This document shows, one piece after another, positions 1-4,141 of a stretch of 6,436 nt of DNA (position 1 is its first letter; every line of letters begins with the position of its first letter). The stretch is from assembly GCA_949742895.1 (NCBI GenBank), contig CATJRT010000157.1, forward strand, positions 1 through 6,436. The letters run 5' to 3'. The position numbers and the translations under genes are program-made. The notes below the pieces were generated by a model. It was not told where the DNA came from, made no database searches, and was given only the letters and a program-made list of their open reading frames with translations. Source of the DNA: an uncultured Eubacteriales bacterium. GTDB lineage: Bacteria; Bacillota_A; Clostridia; Oscillospirales; Oscillospiraceae.

Positions 1-35
1 CCGTCAATATGATGTTTAATCGTTTTCCTCTTCAT
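1..35 (-). CDS. Probable prepilin/pseudopilin, N-terminal 12 codons only (cut by window edge)
   Basis: The start ATG overlaps the TGA of the upstream gene as ATGA, the usual sign of translational coupling. The visible codons give MKRKTIKHHIDG, where the last codon has only its first two bases (GG, so Gly whatever the third base). A short, basic leader ending in Gly is the form of a class III signal peptide, in which prepilin peptidase cuts after Gly just before a hydrophobic FTLxE-type stretch. The expected FTLxE segment lies outside the window, so the assignment rests on the leader plus its place after a GspF-like gene and a pseudopilin-like gene. No strong Shine-Dalgarno is seen, which fits coupling to the preceding gene. 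It could also be an unrelated protein with a basic N-terminus. Confidence 0.6.
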   Translation of the reverse strand, partial: MKRKTIKHHID

Positions 36-355
36 GGCTCGTTTTCCATCACCTTAATATCGGGCATCAGGTTCTCCGCGAAAATATCGTAGTGGACGAT
101 GTACCGCCCCCGGTCGATCTGCACGCCGTAGTGCTCCTCCAGGTAGTCCAGGCTGGGGGGATACACCCCCTCGGAGGCATAGCAGGCCACGCAGCCCCGG
201 CGCAGGGCCTCCTCAAGCTGCTGGAGGTTTTCTGCCTCCCGGCCGCTGTCCAGGCTGTTGAGGGCGGAGGCAAAGAACACCAGCACAGCCACTGCCGCCG
301 CCGGCATGAGTACCCCTTTGAGCAGTCCCCACAGTCCCCGTTTTTCCTTCCTCAT
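32..355 (-). CDS. Small membrane-anchored pseudopilin-like protein of a type II secretion/type IV pilus operon
   Basis: This is a 107-residue protein. A basic N-terminus (MRKEKR) is followed by one hydrophobic segment at about residues 11-33, then a polar helix (about 38-55, rich in E, Q and L) and a small globular tail. The tail has a YPPSLDYLEEHYG stretch (65-77), like the 'G-x-YP-x-L-x-x-L' element that follows the long helix in GspG-type pseudopilins. There are two Cys (55 and 58). It begins 4 bases after the stop of the GspF-like gene, and its own stop overlaps the next start, so it sits mid-operon. The segment before the hydrophobic stretch has no clear G-FTLxE cleavage site, and the Glu normally at mature position 5 is missing. 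It may therefore stay as an uncleaved membrane protein rather than be processed as a pilin. No exact family is recognised; pseudopilin-like is inferred from architecture and context. Confidence 0.75.
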   Translation of the reverse strand: MRKEKRGLWGLLKGVLMPAAAVAVLVFFASALNSLDSGREAENLQQLEEALRRGCVACYASEGVYPPSLDYLEEHYGVQIDRGRYIVHYDIFAENLMPDIKVMENEP

Positions 356-359
356 GGCG

Positions 360-1400
360 TCACCCGATGGCCGCCATGATGTTCATCAGCGGCAGCATAA
401 CGGACAGCAGAATCAGTCCCACCAAAATGGAGCACACCAGCACCAGCGCAGGCTCCACCCGGCTCACCTTGTCCTCCAGTGCAGCCTCGCTCTCCTCAGA
501 CAGGTCACGGGCGATCTTCTCCATGGTGGCGTCTCCCGCACCGCTGCGCTGGCCCAGCTCCAGCAGGCGGCACTGGTGGGCGGGCAGCAGGCCGCTGCCC
601 TTCATGGCGGCGCTCAGGCTCTCCCCCTGGTCCATCCGGGCCCGGCAGTCCATGCACCGCTCCTTGGCGGAAGGCACGTCCTCCATCAGCCCTGCGGCCA
701 GGGTCACCGCCTCCTCAAAGGGCAAGCCGCTGGCCATGCCCATGGCCAGGGCTTGGGCGGCACGGGCGGTGTTCATCATCCGGGACACGCCCTTGTCCCC
801 CCGGCTACCCCGCCAGAGGGCCAGCACCTTAACCCTGAAGGGCTCCACCGCCGCGAACAGGGCCAGGAACACCACCACCAGCGTCAGCACCGCCAGCAGC
901 ACCGGCATAGCGCCGTCCAGCCAGCGGCCCACAGACAGCAGGCCACCGGCCACGCCGGTGAGCTGCCCTCCCAGGGAGGCGTATACATCGTCGAAAATGG
1001 GCAGCACCTTCACCAGCAGCACCCCGATGACCACCAGCATCAGCACCAGCATCACCGCCGGATACAGCAGGGCGCTGCGGATGCGCCGGTCCAGCCGCGC
1101 CCGGTCCTCATAGTACCGGGACAGGGAGGCCAGAGCCTCCTCGGTGCGTCCAGCCCGCTCGCCCACCTCTACCAGGCCGCAGACGTAGACCGGAAACCGC
1201 CCCGCCTCCTTCATGGCGGCGGACAGGGTGTCTCCCCCATCTACCTGTTGGGCCATACCCTCCAGCATAGCCTTGTGCTCCGGGCCGCTCTCCTCCGCCA
1301 GCAACGCCAGTGCGTCCCCTACGCCCACCCCGGCGTGGAACAGCATAGACAGCTCCAGGCACAGGGATGCAATCTCTCCATTCGAAATATTTCTTTTCAT
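360..1400 (-). CDS. Type II secretion system F / PilC family inner-membrane platform protein
   Basis: This 346-residue polytopic protein has the two-repeat GspF/PilC layout. Repeat one starts at about residue 6 and includes the motif VEVGERAGRTEEAL (77-90). It leads into RSALLYPAVMLVLMLVV (108-124) and a KVLPIFDDVYASLG segment (131-144). Repeat two runs from about 205, with ELGQRSGAGDATM at 281-293, and ends in VEPALVLVCSILVGLILL plus an LPLMNIMAAIG tail, typical of the family. Membrane helices are near 110-132, 164-185 and 317-337. GspF/PilC proteins form the inner-membrane platform that couples the assembly ATPase to (pseudo)pilin polymerisation. The start at 1400 is chosen because GGGAG lies 6 bases upstream and the family's N-terminal helix follows at once. 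The frame stays open to 1466, but that extension would be encoded inside a terminator-like hairpin. It is followed by the pseudopilin-like gene after 4 bases. No GspE/PilB ATPase is seen upstream of it. Confidence 0.92.
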   Translation of the reverse strand: MKRNISNGEIASLCLELSMLFHAGVGVGDALALLAEESGPEHKAMLEGMAQQVDGGDTLSAAMKEAGRFPVYVCGLVEVGERAGRTEEALASLSRYYEDRARLDRRIRSALLYPAVMLVLMLVVIGVLLVKVLPIFDDVYASLGGQLTGVAGGLLSVGRWLDGAMPVLLAVLTLVVVFLALFAAVEPFRVKVLALWRGSRGDKGVSRMMNTARAAQALAMGMASGLPFEEAVTLAAGLMEDVPSAKERCMDCRARMDQGESLSAAMKGSGLLPAHQCRLLELGQRSGAGDATMEKIARDLSEESEAALEDKVSRVEPALVLVCSILVGLILLSVMLPLMNIMAAIG

Positions 1401-1406
1401 CAAACG

Positions 1407-1411
1407 CTCCC
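1407..1411 (-). promoter_or_regulatory. Ribosome binding site fixing the start of the GspF-family gene
   Basis: The minus strand reads GGGAG, then CGTTTG, then ATG at 1400-1398. The spacing of 6 bases is good and supports the internal ATG over the upstream ATG at 1466, which lies inside the hairpin and has no comparable site. Confidence 0.7.
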
Positions 1412-1436
1412 ACCACATGAATATAGATTTGAACAT

Positions 1437-1468
1437 AAATGGACCTGCGGTAATCCGCAGGTCCATTT
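1437..1468 (-). terminator. Terminator-like 14-bp perfect hairpin between lipoprotein gene and GspF-family operon
   Basis: AAATGGACCTGCGG (1437-1450) and CCGCAGGTCCATTT (1455-1468) are perfect inverted copies around a 4-base loop. It lies 78 bases after the stop of the minus-strand lipoprotein gene and 37 bases before the GspF-family start. Read on the minus strand, the stem is followed by a weak T stretch (TTT at the stem end, then ATGTTC), so termination may be partial. Read on the plus strand it ends in TTTTAT, so it could also stop antisense transcription. Intrinsic terminator is the simplest reading; an mRNA stability or processing hairpin within a longer transcript is the alternative. 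Confidence 0.65.
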
Positions 1469-1545
1469 TATCTCAATTCAGCAGGTTCGTAAAGGGGAAA
1501 ACTTATTTTTCTTCAATTTGGTCATTTCCGCTATACGGTGCGTTA

Positions 1546-2571
1546 TCAATAGAAATACATGGAGTTATAGTTCTTGCCGTCGCCGATATACTTCATGATA
1601 GCGTCGCTGCTCTTGCCGGAGGATGCGAAGGTGGGGTCCATGCGGTGCCATGCGGTGCCATCGAAGTAGATAGCGCCCTCGATCCAGCCCGTCTCCTCGC
1701 TCCACACGCTGACCCAGGCGTGGTACACACTGCCGGCGTAGCCTACCACCAGCTTGCAGGGCACGCCCTGGCTACGGAGCATACCGGTCATCAGCGCAGC
1801 GTAGTCGAAGCAGATGCCCTTCTTCTCAGCCAGCACACTGTCCAGTACAGGCAGGTAGCCGGAGATTTTACCAGCGTCGGCATCGGCAGCCCGCTGCTTG
1901 TCGTAGGTAAAGTTATTAACCACATAAGAATAGACCTTCTCCACCTTCTTCAGAGGGTCTGTCTCCGCGCCCACCAGCTCCTGGGCCTTGGCGATGGCGT
2001 TGGTTGCGTTCTCGTAGTTCACATACTGGTTAGGCCGCAGGAAGGGAGCAAACTCGTCGGTGAGCGTCACCTCGAAGGAAGTATTCAGCGTCACGGCGTA
2101 CTTGGTGTCGGCGGGATCGGTGGTCTTTTTCTCATATACCTTCACCTGGTATGTGCCGTTCCCGTCGGACAGGGGGAAGGTGGTCCACTCTCCCTGTTTC
2201 ATATCGTAGGTATAGGTAGTGGTGGGGCCAAAGACCTTCACCTTCAGCCGCTTGTCAGTGGCTGCGGTGAATTGCACCATCACATAGCCATCCTTGGTGT
2301 TGGAGTAGTCCACGGTCGCCTTGGTATTATCGGACACCTTCGTGCCGGAAGCCACAGGCTTGAGCTGGGTGGGCAGCGCAGCAGGGGCGCCCGCCAGGGC
2401 CACCAGTTCATCCTCGATCGCCACCTCCTCCACCTCCAGCTCATCCATATAAATCGTCTCGTCATCAATAACCTCCGGCGGAGCATTCTCCGGCATCACC
2501 GCACTCTCTGCACAGCCCGCCAGCAGCAGCAGGGCCAGCGCCAACGGAACGATCCGTTTCCACTTCTTCAT
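1546..2571 (-). CDS. Transglutaminase-like domain lipoprotein
   Basis: This 341-residue protein starts with a lipoprotein signal peptide: MKKWKR, a Leu/Ala-rich core, and lipobox LAGC with the acylated Cys at 20. It should therefore be anchored on the outer face of the membrane. Residues 21-70 form a linker with 14 acidic and no basic residues. Residues about 70-170 look like a beta-rich domain (YVMVQFTA, KVKVFGP, YQVKVYEK). Residues about 190-320 are a transglutaminase-like fold, with KGICFDYAALM (catalytic Cys 254), YHAWVSVW (His 284) and RMDPTF (Asp 312), so the triad is intact. Bacterial members of this fold act as cysteine proteases, amidases or cross-linkers; the substrate cannot be told here. 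The start is supported by AGAGGTG 7 bases upstream. An extended -10 promoter lies about 100 bases upstream and a hairpin follows the stop. It is divergent from the SARP-like regulator, which may control it (inference). Confidence 0.92.
   Translation of the reverse strand: MKKWKRIVPLALALLLLAGCAESAVMPENAPPEVIDDETIYMDELEVEEVAIEDELVALAGAPAALPTQLKPVASGTKVSDNTKATVDYSNTKDGYVMVQFTAATDKRLKVKVFGPTTTYTYDMKQGEWTTFPLSDGNGTYQVKVYEKKTTDPADTKYAVTLNTSFEVTLTDEFAPFLRPNQYVNYENATNAIAKAQELVGAETDPLKKVEKVYSYVVNNFTYDKQRAADADAGKISGYLPVLDSVLAEKKGICFDYAALMTGMLRSQGVPCKLVVGYAGSVYHAWVSVWSEETGWIEGAIYFDGTAWHRMDPTFASSGKSSDAIMKYIGDGKNYNSMYFY
1638..1660. repeat. 10-bp tandem repeat (2.3 copies) inside the lipoprotein gene
   Basis: CCATGCGGTG is repeated directly and followed by a further CCA, giving a period-10 run. 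It encodes the GTAWHRMD segment (residues 305-312) ending at the catalytic Asp. A period of 10 is not a multiple of 3, so it is not an in-frame duplication. It is probably a codon-level coincidence, or a small slippage-prone site. Confidence 0.6.
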
Positions 2572-2674
2572 TTCAAAGCACCTCTTTCCAAGAATATTGC
2601 GTCAGCTTCAATGTTCCCTGCGGCGGATGTCCGGCTGCGGTCTGCCGCACTGCCCCCGCTCCTCTTGCATCCTT

Positions 2675-2683
2675 AGTATAGCA
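2675..2683 (-). promoter_or_regulatory. Extended -10 promoter of the lipoprotein gene
   Basis: The minus strand reads TGCTATACT: TATACT matches the -10 consensus at 5 of 6 positions and is preceded by the TGn of an extended -10. No good -35 lies 16-18 bases upstream, where the A/T palindromes sit instead. Such a promoter often depends on the extended -10, an UP-like A-tract, or an activator. The start point would be near 2668, giving a leader of about 97 bases. Confidence 0.6.
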
Positions 2684-2687
2684 GATA

Positions 2688-2718
2688 TTTTTCAAAAAGG
2701 GAAGTACTTTTTCAAAAA
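2688..2718. repeat. Two TTTTTCAAAAA palindromic direct repeats, 20 bp apart (possible operator)
   Basis: TTTTTCAAAAA occurs at 2688-2698 and again at 2708-2718, each a near-perfect palindrome around one base. The 20-bp offset is close to two helical turns, so both copies would face the same side of DNA. They lie where the -35 of the leftward promoter should be. They could be binding sites for the neighbouring SARP-like regulator (SARP proteins bind direct repeats near -35) or simply phased A-tracts. Confidence 0.5.
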
Positions 2719-2783
2719 AACTTTTCTAAATTCCGCCTTCCTCGTAACCATCATGTTTTTATGGGAATTCCACCAATTTCACG

Positions 2784-2812
2784 TTGCAAAATAGCGGAAC
2801 TTGTGCTATCTT
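2784..2812 (+). promoter_or_regulatory. Promoter of the SARP-like regulator gene
   Basis: TTGCAA (2784-2789) and TATCTT (2807-2812) are separated by 17 bases. The -10 is preceded by TGC, an extended -10 element. Each hexamer matches consensus at 4 of 6 positions, so moderate activity is expected. The start point would be near 2819. Confidence 0.5.
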
Positions 2813-2857
2813 AAAAAAAGTAAAGATTCACCAATCACTATGATTATGTCAAGGTTG

Positions 2858-2866
2858 AAAGGAGGT
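2858..2866 (+). promoter_or_regulatory. Strong ribosome binding site of the SARP-like regulator
   Basis: AAAGGAGGT ends 8 bases before ATG at 2875, close to the anti-Shine-Dalgarno complement. It settles the start of the regulator. Confidence 0.8.
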
Positions 2867-2874
2867 ACAGGAGC

Positions 2875-4080
2875 ATGGCTTCAGCCCCTTTAGAGGTGCG
2901 TATGCTGGGCACATTCTCCATCTCATTCCGTGGTGCGGAAATCAACGACGGCGACAACCGTTCCCGAAAGGTCTGGCTCCTGCTGGCCTATATGATATAC
3001 TGCCGCAACCGTCCCGTTGCGCCGGAGGAGCTGGTCAACCTGCTGTGGGGGGACGAGGAGCGGAGCACCAATCCCCTCAACGCCCTAAAAACCATGTTCC
3101 ACCGGGTGCGCACCTTTCTGAACCAGCTGGACGGCAGCGCTGGACACGAGTTCATCATCCGGCGAGACGGTAGCTATGCCTGGAACACCAATGTCGCCCT
3201 CACCCTGGACATCGACGAGTTCGACCGGCTGTGCCAGGCCGGCACCCGCGCCGAAACCGATGCAGAAAAGCTGGACTACTGGACGCAGGCCCTGGCGCTG
3301 TACCGGGGGGATTTCCTGGCCAAGCTGTCCTCTGAGCCGTGGGTGGTTCCCATCGCCTCTTACTTCCATAACCTTTATGTCAAAACAGCGCTCCAGGTCA
3401 TCCCCATGCTGGAACAAAACCAGCGCTGGCAGGAGGCGGCGGACCTGTGCCGTGCGGCCACCATGCATGAGCCTTACATGGAGGAGCTGTACCGCCACCT
3501 GATGACCGCCCTGCTTCAGCTTGGCGACCAGCGTAGCGCAGTGACGGTCTTTGAGGACATGAGCCAACTTCTCCTGGCCAACTTTGGCATCATGCCGTCC
3601 GATGAGCTGAGAAGCCTCTACCGGGATGCCTTGCGTTCCCTCAACGAGCGCACCATGTCCCCCAATCTGATCCTGGATCAGCTCCGTGAGTCCTCTGACG
3701 AGGGCGGCGCACTGGTTTGCGACTATGACTTTTTCAAGGTCATCTACCACTCCATCGCCCGGATGATCGAGCGCAGCGGAGACGCAGCCCATCTGGCCCT
3801 GATCTCCATACTAAGCGACAGCGACAAGCCCCTGTCCCGCCGAAGCCTGGACTGCGTAATTGAAAACCTCCAGGACCTCATCCGCATCAACCTCCGCCGG
3901 GGGGACGTGGCTGCCCGGTGCAGCGTGTCCCAGTATATCCTGTTGCTGCCCCAAGCCAACTACGAAAATAGCTGCAACATCTGCGAACGTATCTCCAAGG
4001 CTTTCGTCCGGCAGTACCCCCACTCCCCCGCCCGACTCCAGACCTCGGTTCAGCCCTTAGAGCCTAACAGCCGCAGATAG
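2875..4080 (+). CDS. SARP/BTAD-type transcriptional regulator with C-terminal degenerate GGDEF-like domain
   Basis: This is a 401-residue protein, presumably cytoplasmic. Residues about 6-104 match the OmpR-like winged-helix domain of SARP regulators: LEVRMLGTFSISFRG at the start, RSRKVWLLLAYM, then PEELVNLLWGDE and NALKTMFHRVRTFL, ending in the wing near Y101-W103. Residues about 111-256 match the BTAD helical-repeat domain (DIDEFDRLC, ALALYRGDFL, DLCRAATMHEPYMEELYRHLM, FGIMPSDELRSLYRDAL). Residues about 283-380 are unusual in a SARP. NLRRGDVAARCSVSQYILLLP (339-359) lines up with the GGDEF family's 'lR-x-x-D-x-x-aRyGGDEFaillP', but the GGDEF signature is replaced by SVSQY, so no cyclase activity is expected. 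A sensory or dimerisation role is possible (inference). It is divergent from the transglutaminase lipoprotein, has its own promoter, a strong ribosome binding site and a terminator, and appears monocistronic. The SARP/BTAD part is firm; the GGDEF relation is likely but remote. Confidence 0.9.
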   Translation: MASAPLEVRMLGTFSISFRGAEINDGDNRSRKVWLLLAYMIYCRNRPVAPEELVNLLWGDEERSTNPLNALKTMFHRVRTFLNQLDGSAGHEFIIRRDGSYAWNTNVALTLDIDEFDRLCQAGTRAETDAEKLDYWTQALALYRGDFLAKLSSEPWVVPIASYFHNLYVKTALQVIPMLEQNQRWQEAADLCRAATMHEPYMEELYRHLMTALLQLGDQRSAVTVFEDMSQLLLANFGIMPSDELRSLYRDALRSLNERTMSPNLILDQLRESSDEGGALVCDYDFFKVIYHSIARMIERSGDAAHLALISILSDSDKPLSRRSLDCVIENLQDLIRINLRRGDVAARCSVSQYILLLPQANYENSCNICERISKAFVRQYPHSPARLQTSVQPLEPNSRR

Positions 4081-4095
4081 CACCAGGCAACAGTA

Positions 4096-4131
4096 ATCCG
4101 GCCCGCACTGTGCGCGGGCCGGATATTTTTT
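4096..4131 (+). terminator. Intrinsic terminator of the SARP-like regulator gene
   Basis: ATCCGGCCCGC (4096-4106) and GCGGGCCGGAT (4114-4124) form an 11-bp perfect GC-rich stem with a 7-base loop, then A and six T (4126-4131). It starts 16 bases after the regulator stop. The T tract is only on the plus-strand side, so it serves the regulator; the convergent kinase gene ends 11 bases further on. Confidence 0.92.
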
Positions 4132-4141
4132 CATGCGCACC

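Larger units (their letters stand above)
2572..2874. other. Divergent intergenic regulatory region between lipoprotein and SARP-like genes
   Basis: This 303-bp gap has no convincing gene. It holds, left to right: the lipoprotein leader (about 95 bases, with a small TGCGG-TCTG-CCGCA hairpin at 2636-2649), the leftward promoter, paired A/T palindromes, an AT-rich stretch, and the rightward promoter with a leader of roughly 56 bases and a ribosome binding site. The AT-rich 2671-2850 part contrasts with the GC-rich genes on both sides. Confidence 0.75.

Noticed and set aside
1401..1466. Upstream ATG (1466) giving a GspF-family protein 22 residues longer
   Set aside because: The extension is encoded within and just after a perfect hairpin, has no ribosome binding site and is not part of the family N-terminus. 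GGGAG supports the start at 1400.
258..1598. Long plus-strand open frame of 446 codons
   Set aside because: It lies antisense over the GspF-family gene, is rich in Gln/His as expected from the reverse of GC-rich coding DNA, and shows no family match. The minus-strand frame has clear GspF motifs.
2636..2649. Hairpin in the lipoprotein leader as a riboswitch or attenuator
   Set aside because: The stem is only 5 bp, with no T tract and no conserved riboswitch core that I recognise. It is noted only as a small leader hairpin.
1213..2676. Long plus-strand open frame of 487 codons
   Set aside because: It is antisense over the transglutaminase lipoprotein, which has a lipobox and a full catalytic triad. 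The antisense product has no recognisable motif.
2597..2794. Plus-strand 65-codon open frame in the divergent intergenic region
   Set aside because: It runs through the leftward promoter and A/T repeats, has no ribosome binding site and no recognisable features. The hydrophobic stretch comes from AT-rich DNA.
2839..2844. TATGAT as a second -10 for the regulator gene
   Set aside because: No -35-like hexamer lies 16-18 bases upstream and no TGn precedes it. The TTGCAA/TATCTT pair fits better.
3085..3792. Minus-strand 235-codon open frame within the regulator gene
   Set aside because: It is antisense to the SARP/BTAD coding region, whose plus-strand domains are clear.
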